A DNA stretch of 64,000 nt from JBCDJI01 sp964351865 (GTDB lineage: Bacteria; Verrucomicrobiota; Verrucomicrobiia; Methylacidiphilales; JBCBYL01). Positions within the stretch are counted from its first letter, which is position 1; each line of letters starts with the position of its first letter. This document shows positions 35,716-43,658 of the stretch, one piece after another. The notes beneath the pieces are model-generated. The model saw only the letters and a list, made by a program, of their open reading frames with translations, was not told where the DNA came from and did not search any database. The position numbers and the translations under genes are program-made. The stretch is taken from contig CAYGPJ010000013.1 in NCBI GenBank assembly GCA_964351865.1, positions 1-64,000 of the forward strand. The letters are read 5' to 3'.

Positions 35716-37193
35716 GATCTCCCTCCCTTTAATAGACGTTTCACTGTATCCACATCAGAAAACGGATGCTTCACCCCTGTCACTTCCTGATACGTCTCGT
35801 GCCCTTTTCCGGCAATCAGCAAAATGTCTCCACGCACCGCATTTTCTACCAGTTCAGCAATCGCCTTTTCTCGATCCAAGATGACCTGATAGTTTCTCAG
35901 ATCCTCAACCCCTGCTACCATGTCGTCGATAATTGCCTGAGGATCTTCATCCCGAGGATTATCAGATGTAAGGATGACTTGATCGGAAAGTTCACAGGCC
36001 GCACGCGCCATCAGGGGGCGCTTTCCTTTATCTCGGTTGCCACCACAGCCAATCAGCGTTTTGATGCTGGTTTCTCGCAGCGGTTGCAACGTTTCCAACA
36101 CATTCCTCAGCGCGTCTTCGGTATGGGCATAATCTACCAGAATCGTAAAGAGTTCATCTTCGCCAACCCGCTGCATCCGGCCCGGCACCGCAGGTGCATG
36201 CTCCACCAAATCAACCAACAAACTGGCATCCACCCCGCTGGCAACCGCCGCAGTCAACCCTGCCAGTACATTTTCCAGATTAAAGGCCCCGAGCCATGGG
36301 ACGATCACTTCAAATTGCTCCCCTGAAATTTTCCAGATGAATGAAGTTCCATTGCGAAAGTATTTTACATCGCTAGCCATCGAATCAGCTGTCACTTCAA
36401 TGCCGTAAGTCAGCAGCCTGACGTCATCGGCCAGCATCTCGTTTAACCGTTTGCCCGCTTCAGTAGCTGCAGGTAGCACTGCATACCCACCCGGAGCGAT
36501 CTGTCGGAAAAGTTGCGCCTTCGCCATGAAATAGGCTTCCATATTCTTGTGATAATCAAGATGGTCCTGACTGATATTCGTAAAGATCGCCCCACGAAAC
36601 GGCACGCCCTCAACTCGCCCCTGATCTAAAGCATGTGATGACACTTCCATCACCGCCGCAACACAACCCGCATCTCTGATTTCAGCCAACATCTCCTGTA
36701 GATCCGATCCCTCAGGTGTGGTTCGAGTCGCGACTTCAACTCGATTCCCTAGCCGATATTCAACGGTACCGATCAATCCACATAACTGTCCGGCTCCTTC
36801 CAGCAAATAGTGCAAGAGACTGGCAGTAGATGATTTTCCGTTCGTCCCGGTAATTCCTGTGACCGACAGTGTTTTAGCTGGATGGCCCCAGCGGTTGGCA
36901 GCTGCTAGTGCCAGTGTACGCCGTCCGGAACCGACAACGATACAATCACATGCAGGCCACTCTGCGGGCTCTCTTTCCACTACCACAGCACAAGCACCTC
37001 GTGCTTCCGCTTCCCGAATATAATTCATTCCGTCAGACTCAAACCCGGCCCAGGTACAAAACAGGTCTCCGGATTCCACCCTCCGAGTATCATATCTCAC
37101 TCGGTTCACTTGCACCTGACCCTTGCCGGCCCAGGATCGAACCGGTATTCCTTCCATCACCTGTTCCAACGGCATCGATCCCGCAACATTCAT
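35712..37193 (-). CDS. murE: UDP-MurNAc-L-Ala-D-Glu--meso-diaminopimelate ligase
   Basis: 493 residues. The ATP loop is GITGTNGKSSTASLLHYLL, and TTPEGSDLQEML follows. The substrate-specificity motif is SDNPRDEDP; DNPR is diagnostic of meso-diaminopimelate addition rather than lysine. Cell-wall stem peptides are therefore of the DAP type, matching the L,D-transpeptidase at 2277. It overlaps ftsI and murF by 4 bp each. Confidence 0.95.
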   Translation of the reverse strand: MNVAGSMPLEQVMEGIPVRSWAGKGQVQVNRVRYDTRRVESGDLFCTWAGFESDGMNYIREAEARGACAVVVEREPAEWPACDCIVVGSGRRTLALAAANRWGHPAKTLSVTGITGTNGKSSTASLLHYLLEGAGQLCGLIGTVEYRLGNRVEVATRTTPEGSDLQEMLAEIRDAGCVAAVMEVSSHALDQGRVEGVPFRGAIFTNISQDHLDYHKNMEAYFMAKAQLFRQIAPGGYAVLPAATEAGKRLNEMLADDVRLLTYGIEVTADSMASDVKYFRNGTSFIWKISGEQFEVIVPWLGAFNLENVLAGLTAAVASGVDASLLVDLVEHAPAVPGRMQRVGEDELFTILVDYAHTEDALRNVLETLQPLRETSIKTLIGCGGNRDKGKRPLMARAACELSDQVILTSDNPRDEDPQAIIDDMVAGVEDLRNYQVILDREKAIAELVENAVRGDILLIAGKGHETYQEVTGVKHPFSDVDTVKRLLKGGRS

Positions 37194-38956
37194 TCGGGCC
37201 TCCTGACTGAAATAATAGGAGCGGGGACTCGCTCCACCACTACATCCAGTTGCTGCGCTACTTTTCTGGCAATCCTTGCAAAGGCAGGTGCCGCAACCAC
37301 TCCGCCACCAAACTTACCCCCTTTAGGATACCCCACCACCACCGAAATAAGTACTTCCGGCTTATCCGCCGGAAAAAATCCCACAAATGATGAACTGTAT
37401 GCCCCATCGACATATTGACCGTTAATGACTTTCCGAGCCGTTCCTGTTTTTCCGGCAATCCGGAGTCCCGGTACTGCTGCATTTTTGCCAGTCCCGATGT
37501 CTACCACATCGACCATCGCTTCAATAACGTCTCGGCACACCTCAGGACGCACCACTTGCCGGACTACCTTCGGCATAAAAACTTTCACTTGCCGCCCGTC
37601 GTTATTCTGAACCGCCTTGATAAACCGGGGTTCCATTAGTTTACCCCCGTTGGCGATGGCCGCCACTGCCATGCTCATTTGTAAATTAGTAGTCGCGATT
37701 TCATACCCGATGGGAATACGCGTGATCGAAGTTTTCGACCAGTACTGTGGAGGTTTGAGCATGCCTGATTGCTCTCCCCAAAAGGCAAATTCCGGATTCT
37801 GCACGATGTCCCCAAATCCGAGTTGACGCACATAACGATAAAGCCGATCCTGGCGCAATTGCAGCGCCAATTTTGCAAATGCGATATTACTCGACATCGC
37901 AAACGCCTCCTGGACCGCTAATTTACCAAATGGCTTATAGTCCGTCAGTATCCGGTTCGCGTAGAAAAACTCACCATTCTCACAAAAAATCGGCGTATCG
38001 AGTTCCGCCACACGCTCGTTAAGCACGGCAGCCAAAGTAATAATTTTGAATGTTGAGCCCGGCTCATACATATCCATGATGGCGCTGTTCCGCAGACGAT
38101 CCGGTTTACGGGTTGAGGTATCATTGGGGTCAAAAGATGGGCGATTGGTCAGGCCGAGAATTTCACCGGTAGCAGGCTTCACGGCAATAATCGAAAGACT
38201 ATCCGGAGCAAACTCTTCGATAACGCGATTCGCCTCCGTTTCCAGAATGTGCTGCACTCCCTGATCCAGAGAGATCACCACATTTAATCCATCCAGCGGC
38301 TTGCGATCCACCTGCCGATAAGCTGCAATCTCACGCCGGCCCGCATCTCGAACCACTCGCTGTTCCCCTGGGATTCCTGTCAGGTATTTATCCATGATGC
38401 GTTCCACCCCTTGCATGCCCGACTCAATTTTGGATGACCTGTCATGGCCCGCAAAGGTCTTATCAATCATGTTAGTAAATCCGACAACATGGCTGCCTTC
38501 ATTACCGTTGGGATACATACGCTGCAATCGATCTTCGAAAATCAGCGGGCGGTATCTCAGTGCCCTGAGCCTCTCAACCGTCGGTTCAGTCAGGTCACTC
38601 ATGATGAGTTCCCACCGCTTGCCGGGCGAAAGCTTGCCCTGTAAATCCATCAGTGAAACCCCAAGAATTTCCGCCACCTGCGGTAACATCGCTGGTGATT
38701 CCAGTGCCAGCTTACCGTCGATGTGTAAGTCAGTCAGCTTCAACGTCTGGGCAAACACCCTTCCGTGCCGATCCATGATGCGCCCACGTTGTGGCGACAC
38801 CGGAAGATGCTCGTAGTGCATCTCAATGGATTTTTCGCGATACTTCTCGTGACTGACTAACTGCAAAAATACCAGCCGGCTCGAAATAATGGTAAACCCG
38901 CAAGCGAAGCAGCAGATCACCCCGAGAGCACGCAGCCTCAGGGACCCGAAATTCAT
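37190..38956 (-). CDS. ftsI: Septal peptidoglycan transpeptidase FtsI (PBP3)
   Basis: 588 residues with one N-terminal membrane segment (about 12-30). Penicillin-binding signatures are STFK (catalytic Ser, in YEPGSTFKIIT), SSN (AMSSNIAFAKL) and KTG (IAGKTGTARK). The pedestal region includes RGRIMDRHGRVFAQ. It cross-links septal peptidoglycan with its SEDS partner FtsW. Overlaps of 4 bp with ftsL and murE point to coupled translation. Confidence 0.94.
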   Translation of the reverse strand: MNFGSLRLRALGVICCFACGFTIISSRLVFLQLVSHEKYREKSIEMHYEHLPVSPQRGRIMDRHGRVFAQTLKLTDLHIDGKLALESPAMLPQVAEILGVSLMDLQGKLSPGKRWELIMSDLTEPTVERLRALRYRPLIFEDRLQRMYPNGNEGSHVVGFTNMIDKTFAGHDRSSKIESGMQGVERIMDKYLTGIPGEQRVVRDAGRREIAAYRQVDRKPLDGLNVVISLDQGVQHILETEANRVIEEFAPDSLSIIAVKPATGEILGLTNRPSFDPNDTSTRKPDRLRNSAIMDMYEPGSTFKIITLAAVLNERVAELDTPIFCENGEFFYANRILTDYKPFGKLAVQEAFAMSSNIAFAKLALQLRQDRLYRYVRQLGFGDIVQNPEFAFWGEQSGMLKPPQYWSKTSITRIPIGYEIATTNLQMSMAVAAIANGGKLMEPRFIKAVQNNDGRQVKVFMPKVVRQVVRPEVCRDVIEAMVDVVDIGTGKNAAVPGLRIAGKTGTARKVINGQYVDGAYSSSFVGFFPADKPEVLISVVVGYPKGGKFGGGVVAAPAFARIARKVAQQLDVVVERVPAPIISVRRPE

Positions 38957-39306
38957 CGAGCCGCCCTCCGGTCCGCCACCATCGAGTGGCCGCCAGCCCG
39001 TGCCTCAATCACGTCAATTGACGGATCGCTCATTTCAATCATTCGCAATCCGAGATAGGCTACTTTATCTTGCAGTTCCTCCGGGCTTTTCAACTTCTCA
39101 ATTTCTAAACGAAAGACACTGTTCTTCTGTTGAATCTGAGTCAACGAACCCTGCAGATCATCAATTTCCTGCGAAAGCTTGTGAATGCTGATGCGTTGAA
39201 AAACAAACACTAAACCCAGAGCCGTCAATACACCGCACACCGCTACCCATCTCCCCAGTTTACGAAACGGGAGTGAGTTTTCAGTTTTGATGCGATTGCC
39301 TGCCAT
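38953..39306 (-). CDS. ftsL: FtsL-like divisome protein
   Basis: 117 residues: a short basic N-terminus, one membrane segment (about 20-40), then a heptad-like stretch from IHKLSQEIDDLQGSLTQ onward that should form a coiled coil. Size, topology and the position between rsmH and ftsI fit FtsL, which pairs with FtsB and FtsQ in the division complex. Sequence identity in this family is low, so position carries much of the call. Confidence 0.8.
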   Translation of the reverse strand: MAGNRIKTENSLPFRKLGRWVAVCGVLTALGLVFVFQRISIHKLSQEIDDLQGSLTQIQQKNSVFRLEIEKLKSPEELQDKVAYLGLRMIEMSDPSIDVIEARAGGHSMVADRRAAR

Positions 39307-39343
39307 AGTATTTTAACTTTTCGTTTTCAGTGTAATTTGAATC

Positions 39344-40258
39344 TTAAAGCTTCTCCGCTCCGCGCAGCCGAGCACTGCGTGCCCGTGGGTTTTCCTGTAT
39401 TTCCACTTCAGATGGCTTCCAGCGTCCCAGCTTTTTCATGCAATAATCCGGATTCGGTTGCCCGAACGCATACCGCTCGCCTCGAATTTCTTCCAGACTG
39501 TGCCTCTCGATAAACCGCTTCACCCGACGATCTTCTAACGCATGAAAGCTGATCGTTGCCATCCTCCCGCCCGACTTCAACAAGCCGGGCACCGCAACCA
39601 ATGCATCATCCAGCGCACTCATTTCCTCATTCACCTTGATCCGTAGCGCTTGAAAACATTTGGTGGCAGGATGAATTTTACGATCGCGACGACCTCCCAA
39701 CGCACGACTGATGATATCCGCCAGTTGATGCGTGGTGGTGACGGGAGCCACCTCACGCGCGCGAATAATTGCCGCAGCTATTTTACGAGAGCCTCGTTCT
39801 TCACCATATTCAAAGAAAATCTGTGCCAGTTCATGGGCATCGCAGCGGTTGACCAGATCCGCAGCCGTCATGACGGTCTCAGGATCCATCCGCATATCCA
39901 GCGGTCCGTCATGCTGAAAACTGAACCCTCGCTCGCCCTGATCCAGCTGAGGAGAAGACACACCTAGATCAAAAAGAACGCCATCATAGCGTTCTCCCGC
40001 ATCCACCAGTGTCTGTAGGTCTCTAAAATTCATTCTTCGTATCTCAAATCTTTCTTGTCCAAATTCCTTCACCAGCGGCGTCGCCGCCTCAATCGCCTCC
40101 GGATCTTGATCCAGGGCCACTACTTGTGCTCCGGCTGCCAGCAACTCACGCGAGTGGCCGCCACGTCCGAAGGTCGCGTCGAGTATCCGACTGGAAGGCT
40201 GTGGTGACAGCACTTCCAATGTTTCCGCCATCAAGACGGATCGATGCTCCTTACCCAT
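39344..40258 (-). CDS. rsmH: 16S rRNA (cytosine-1402 N4)-methyltransferase RsmH (MraW)
   Basis: 304 residues. The S-adenosylmethionine site is ILDATFGRGGHSRELL (24-39). GVLFDLGVSSPQLDQGERGFSF, the family signature, follows. DMRMDP and SFHALEDRRVKRF are also conserved. It methylates C1402 in the ribosomal P site. The ATG overlaps the stop of the preceding 56-aa ORF (TGATG). Confidence 0.95.
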   Translation of the reverse strand: MGKEHRSVLMAETLEVLSPQPSSRILDATFGRGGHSRELLAAGAQVVALDQDPEAIEAATPLVKEFGQERFEIRRMNFRDLQTLVDAGERYDGVLFDLGVSSPQLDQGERGFSFQHDGPLDMRMDPETVMTAADLVNRCDAHELAQIFFEYGEERGSRKIAAAIIRAREVAPVTTTHQLADIISRALGGRRDRKIHPATKCFQALRIKVNEEMSALDDALVAVPGLLKSGGRMATISFHALEDRRVKRFIERHSLEEIRGERYAFGQPNPDYCMKKLGRWKPSEVEIQENPRARSARLRGAEKL

Positions 40259-40428
40259 CAGGAAAACCTGATGCGACGCTCACCGTCACGGTTGGGTCGG
40301 CGTAGACCTATTGCCTGATAGGCGTTGCGCCGTTGCAGGACGACCGTTCCCTGGCCTCCCACCTGCCCGCTATCGTCACGTTGAAAACTGAATCCTATTG
40401 CTAATTTCCTGCGTCCTGGACTCTTCAT
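40258..40428 (-). CDS. Small basic ORF, 56 aa, coupled to rsmH (unrecognised)
   Basis: An ATG at 40428 opens a 56-codon frame starting MKSPGRRKLAIGFSFQRDD and ending RRIRFS. Its TGA overlaps the rsmH ATG (TGATG), a typical translational-coupling arrangement. The protein is Arg- and Gly-rich with alternating hydrophobic residues in the middle (GTVVLQRRNAYQAIGL). I do not recognise a family. The ribosome-binding site is weak (GGAAAG about 12 nt upstream). Chance remains possible for a frame this short; the exact coupling and its place in a packed operon support it. Confidence 0.5.
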   Translation of the reverse strand: MKSPGRRKLAIGFSFQRDDSGQVGGQGTVVLQRRNAYQAIGLRRPNRDGERRIRFS

Positions 40429-40474
40429 TACGAGACTGTCTTTCCGGTTAAGGTTTACTCTATCACTCTTGCTT

Positions 40475-40512
40475 CCTGACCATCCTGTAACTCAGTGGTG
40501 TCGCTGGTCAGG
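40475..40512 (-). promoter_or_regulatory. Hairpin spanning the end of the first small dcw ORF
   Basis: CCTGACCA (40475-40482) and TGGTCAGG (40505-40512) are a perfect 8-bp inverted repeat with a 22-nt loop. On the minus strand the hairpin starts at the stop codon of the 55-aa ORF (40508-40510) and precedes the next ORF. There is no U-run, so it is not a simple terminator. An attenuator, a processing site or a translational-coupling element is possible. Confidence 0.35.
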
Positions 40513-40675
40513 ATTTACCCGACACCCCTAAATGGTTTCGTTTCCTGCGTTGCATCTCATCCCAAAGGAGCTCGGCACGCTTCTTGACCTGACGACGATG
40601 TGCTCGTTCCAGTGGTGGGAGATTGATATTCATTTCCAACTGAACCCAATCCCCTCGCTGCACCGTCTTCACCAT
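40508..40675 (-). CDS. Small basic ORF, 55 aa, directly after mraZ (unrecognised)
   Basis: The ATG at 40675 follows the mraZ stop without a gap (TAAATG), and the frame runs 55 codons to TGA at 40508. It starts MVKTVQRGDWVQLEMNIN and ends in a helix-prone basic segment (QVKKRAELLWDEMQRRKR). The abutting start implies re-initiation after mraZ. No family is recognised; a small nucleic-acid- or ribosome-binding protein would fit its charge, but that is a guess. With the 56-aa ORF it fills the 417 bp between mraZ and rsmH. Confidence 0.5.
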   Translation of the reverse strand: MVKTVQRGDWVQLEMNINLPPLERAHRRQVKKRAELLWDEMQRRKRNHLGVSGKS

Positions 40676-41149
40676 TTAAAATCCGGCCAATTCGGCGGCG
40701 GCCTCCAAGGTGAGTTCATCCTGCTGCATCGCGGACCAACTTGCGTGATTCCAAATTTCAAAATGATCAAACTTCCCTACCAGTGCAGCTGCGGCCTTAG
40801 CTTCCAGCGATGCACGTTGGCGAAATTTTTCTTTAATCGAAAGCCGATGGTGCGCATCCGGTGAAACCTGCTGAATTCCGGATGCTAACACCTCCAGCGC
40901 CTTGCGCCGGGGATCACTGATCGGAGCTTTCTCCTCGTCTAGGAGCGCACGCTTTTTACCTAAATAAGATCCGGGATAAACCTTCAGACAACCCTCCTTA
41001 GAAGGGATGATATGCAACACCGTTTCAAACCCCTCACGCCGCCACTCCTTAGGCACAGTCACCCGTCCTTTGTCATCAAACGAATGCTCAAAAGTATCGG
41101 TGTAAGCCTGTTGTATTGCGGGTTCCATTTTTTTAACCAGTCCTGACAT
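40676..41149 (-). CDS. mraZ: Transcriptional regulator MraZ
   Basis: 157 residues from ATG 41149. This start has GAGGTG about 8 nt upstream, whereas a 6-codon extension lacks a site. SpoVT/AbrB-like repeats are present: HSFDDKGRVTVPKEWRR carries the conserved DxKGRxxxP of MraZ, and a second, weaker repeat surrounds ISDPRRKALEVLASGIQQVS and HHRLSIKEKFRQRA. It is the first gene of the dcw operon, and MraZ usually represses that operon by binding repeated TGGG boxes in its promoter, four of which are visible just upstream. Confidence 0.88.
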   Translation of the reverse strand: MSGLVKKMEPAIQQAYTDTFEHSFDDKGRVTVPKEWRREGFETVLHIIPSKEGCLKVYPGSYLGKKRALLDEEKAPISDPRRKALEVLASGIQQVSPDAHHRLSIKEKFRQRASLEAKAAAALVGKFDHFEIWNHASWSAMQQDELTLEAAAELAGF

Positions 41150-41174
41150 ATAGGTACACCTCTGCACCTTAATA

Positions 41175-41219
41175 TCCCAGAACGCCCCACTTTATCCCAC
41201 AAAGCCCCATTTTAGTCAA
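41175..41219 (-). promoter_or_regulatory. mraZ/dcw promoter with four phased MraZ boxes
   Basis: On the minus strand, TGGGG (41205-41209), TGGGA (41195-41199), TGGGG (41185-41189) and TGGGA (41175-41179) repeat with an exact 10-bp period, the known MraZ-binding pattern of TGGGN every 10 bp. They overlap a sigma-70-type promoter: -35 TTGACT (41214-41219), 17-bp spacer, -10 GATAAA (41191-41196). This predicts autoregulation of the operon by MraZ. Confidence 0.85.
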
Positions 41220-41230
41220 TCTTCTTCGGA

Positions 41231-41340
41231 TGATACGTCCGAAGAAATAAAAGTCGGGAGTAGTTTGAAGCAAAAGTCGGGAACTTTTTCCTTAAGTCAT
41301 TAATTTTGAGTGACTTGAAGTAAATGTCGGGAACTTTCGC
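41231..41340 (+). repeat. Putative Tn7-like transposon end with three TnsB-site-like repeats
   Basis: Three direct repeats share GAAG-(N)-AAAnGTCGGGA(A/G): around 41241-41260, 41267-41287 and 41317-41339, the last two extended by ACTTT. The GTCGGG cores start at 41253, 41276 and 41326. Spacing and sequence (AATAAAAGTC resembles the AATAAAGTC of Tn7 ends) fit TnsB-binding sites. TGATACG at 41231 may be the terminal bases. A perfect 9-bp inverted repeat (TTCTTCGGA / TCCGAAGAA, 41222-41246) straddles that point. The terminus is inferred, and no matching opposite end was found. Confidence 0.6.
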
Positions 41341-41373
41341 CGTTTGGCCTCTCAAAAAATAGGCTACCGCTAG

Positions 41374-42702
41374 CTAAAAAAGTGAATGAGGCCAAGCCTT
41401 GGAATAAGGCCACCAAATTTCGTAGAACTTTCCCTCATTATATAATTCCTCAGTAGGAGCTAGTAATGTGCAATATTTGTTGTTTGCGCTCAAAAATACC
41501 AAAGGGATGTGACTGCCAACAATATCGCTAAACTTAAAATAGCCCCCCTTTGACAATCGGAGTGCTTTTATCTGCTCATATATTTCGACATATGTTCCAT
41601 ATGTAGCCGCAAATAGCAGAATCAGTCTTATTCTCAATGGCACCGCAAAGTATTGAGACTCATCATTAAAATTATATCTATAGAAATTGTAGGTTAATTG
41701 GTTGAGCCGAGGGTCAGGGCTTGTACGATATAAAGAATATCCTGCCTCCCATATATGATACCAGATCCTCAATGCAGATTGGCCTAAAGACATGTCAGTA
41801 TCAGAATTAATTATCATTCCAGCTGCAAAAGGGTTAAAATCTCCCTCCCAGTTTCTACCATTACGATCCTTAAAGGACAAAAGCTCAACCGGCCCTAATG
41901 CATAATTTTCTAAAATCATTCTCATCACGGCTTTTATTACAGTCGTAGCGTTCATTTTTCCGCTACCAATTATGTGTTGAAAGCCGTCTTTGATCGGAAA
42001 AGATAATCGATCATCCGACATGGATACCAGATCTCTAGAATTGTTTATCTTTATATCATTATAAGTTACATACCTTTGATGTCGCTCCGTGAAATATGCC
42101 TTTTCTGCATAACACTTTTTTGATGGCCCTCTACCAAATCTCTTGGGCACATAAACTTTGTGGTTAATTTTGTAAGAATCATACGTCCAATTCAAAATCT
42201 TTGCTTCATCACCATTTGGAACAGCAAGTTTTCTACACTTATATCCAGGGAACGGATTCTGCGGCGTATGGTAGCTTGCAATAAAAGGATCAAATTTACT
42301 TGCTCCTGACTCTAAAATTAAGAGCGTAACCCTATGGATTGGACACCGATCAAACGCATAAATTTGATGAGCCGTAAGATGCCACCCCTTTTTAACACAA
42401 ATAGGACAATATCGTAATCGTTGGCACGCGATAAATTCGGGATTTTCAGCTACGTAAAAGCATCGAATTGTCGACTTGAGTGTTACCTCATGAGATAACT
42501 TATTCGCCTCTGAAAATCTAAAAACGACTTCTAATGGAGGATCAAACAAATTGACCCGCTTCAACCGTGAAAAAAAGTCCTCGCCTATAATATCTTTTAA
42601 TAGGAGGTAGGGACGAACCACATTTAAATACGAACTCTTTTGAAGCACAGACCAAAAACTCTCGCCTGAAAATACGCACTTATTACAGGGCGTAATGTTC
42701 AT
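41374..42702 (-). CDS. tniQ: TniQ/TnsD-family target-selection protein
   Basis: 442 residues. The TniQ zinc-finger region is clear: YCPIC (Cys99, Cys102), a His near 112, and RCPIH (Cys120, His123), preceded by a helical N-terminus. The remaining 300 residues are unlike anything I recognise and presumably bind target DNA, as the C-terminal part of TnsD does. TnsD proteins direct Tn7 to a fixed chromosomal site. Its start overlaps the tnsC stop by 1 bp. The insertion lies just outside the mraZ promoter, which is a candidate target for this protein. Confidence 0.75.
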   Translation of the reverse strand: MNITPCNKCVFSGESFWSVLQKSSYLNVVRPYLLLKDIIGEDFFSRLKRVNLFDPPLEVVFRFSEANKLSHEVTLKSTIRCFYVAENPEFIACQRLRYCPICVKKGWHLTAHQIYAFDRCPIHRVTLLILESGASKFDPFIASYHTPQNPFPGYKCRKLAVPNGDEAKILNWTYDSYKINHKVYVPKRFGRGPSKKCYAEKAYFTERHQRYVTYNDIKINNSRDLVSMSDDRLSFPIKDGFQHIIGSGKMNATTVIKAVMRMILENYALGPVELLSFKDRNGRNWEGDFNPFAAGMIINSDTDMSLGQSALRIWYHIWEAGYSLYRTSPDPRLNQLTYNFYRYNFNDESQYFAVPLRIRLILLFAATYGTYVEIYEQIKALRLSKGGYFKFSDIVGSHIPLVFLSANNKYCTLLAPTEELYNEGKFYEIWWPYSKAWPHSLF

Positions 42703-43658
42703 TAGTCCGTAAAAGGTTTAGCGAGGAAGTTCGAGTATCCAGCCTGTTTTATAGCGGTTACTATAGACTCCTTGCCGTATGGAGGTTTTAAATTACCCCT
42801 CAATGTACTTTTAAAAAGTAATTGCACAGGCTTAGAAACAAATTCCATAGGTATATCTGTGCGAGGCAAAGCTAATTCACTAAATATCTCCTTATACGAA
42901 TCCATAAATTTCTCCGCTTGAGATTCGAGCCTCCAACCTTTGCCGAATCCATCGGGACAAAAAAATTCCGTATATGTTTTCCCCTCCGGTCCTATTTCCT
43001 CATCAATAGAGCGGAAAAATATTTTAATATCATTCAAATCAGAAAGACCCTCAAACTTATGTGTAGAGCAACCAAATCTACCTACAATTTGCTCTTTCTT
43101 TTCATCTTTTATCTCAGAAAAAGTTGTTCGTATTTCAGGCTGACCACAGAATAAAATATGAACATAAACCCCCTCCTCTCCTAACGCATTTGTAATGTTA
43201 ACCAGCCACCCAAATGATTCTGTATTCAAATTTTGAGACTCATCCAAGAAGAAAATCACCCCTCTATCTTCATCATTTGGGCATGCATGGATAATATAAT
43301 TAATAATGCGTTCCTCCATTTGAGCCGCGCTCCCTTGAGTCGCATATTTATGACGCATGGCTCTCAAGAACTGGTAGTAGAGTAATTTTAATGTCTTGCT
43401 AGGGTTATCAGAAATCCCCACGTGGAATGATATATAGTTTGGAAAGTAATTTCGCACTGCTCTTGCGCCTAACTTAATGGCTCTTGTTTTTCCCAAACGC
43501 GGCTTGCCATATAAAAGACCTCCAGGACGTCTTACATCAATCCAGCCCAGCATTTCTTTTACAAAGTTCACTGCTGGCCGGGAATGGAGTACTGAATTGT
43601 CCCTAGTAAATGGGTGGTTAACATTTCCCTTTAGAAATTGCTCTACCGCATCACTCAT
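42702..43658 (-). CDS. tnsC: TnsC-like AAA+ transposition regulator
   Basis: 318 residues, shorter than Tn7 TnsC. Walker A is GKPRLGKT (51-58) and Walker B is VIFFLDESQ (Asp140-Glu141), followed by a sensor region (HILFCGQPEIRTTF). TnsC uses ATP to polymerise on target DNA and connects TniQ/TnsD to the TnsAB transposase. It overlaps tnsB by 4 bp. Confidence 0.85.
   Translation of the reverse strand: MSDAVEQFLKGNVNHPFTRDNSVLHSRPAVNFVKEMLGWIDVRRPGGLLYGKPRLGKTRAIKLGARAVRNYFPNYISFHVGISDNPSKTLKLLYYQFLRAMRHKYATQGSAAQMEERIINYIIHACPNDEDRGVIFFLDESQNLNTESFGWLVNITNALGEEGVYVHILFCGQPEIRTTFSEIKDEKKEQIVGRFGCSTHKFEGLSDLNDIKIFFRSIDEEIGPEGKTYTEFFCPDGFGKGWRLESQAEKFMDSYKEIFSELALPRTDIPMEFVSKPVQLLFKSTLRGNLKPPYGKESIVTAIKQAGYSNFLAKPFTD

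Noticed and set aside
40532..40864. Plus-strand ORF of 110 codons across the mraZ end
   Set aside because: It runs antisense over mraZ and the 55-aa ORF, has a Cys/His/Leu-rich composition typical of a shadow frame, and breaks the operon layout.
41222..41246. The 9-bp inverted repeat as a terminator of an upstream gene
   Set aside because: No T-run follows on either strand, and it straddles the proposed transposon end.
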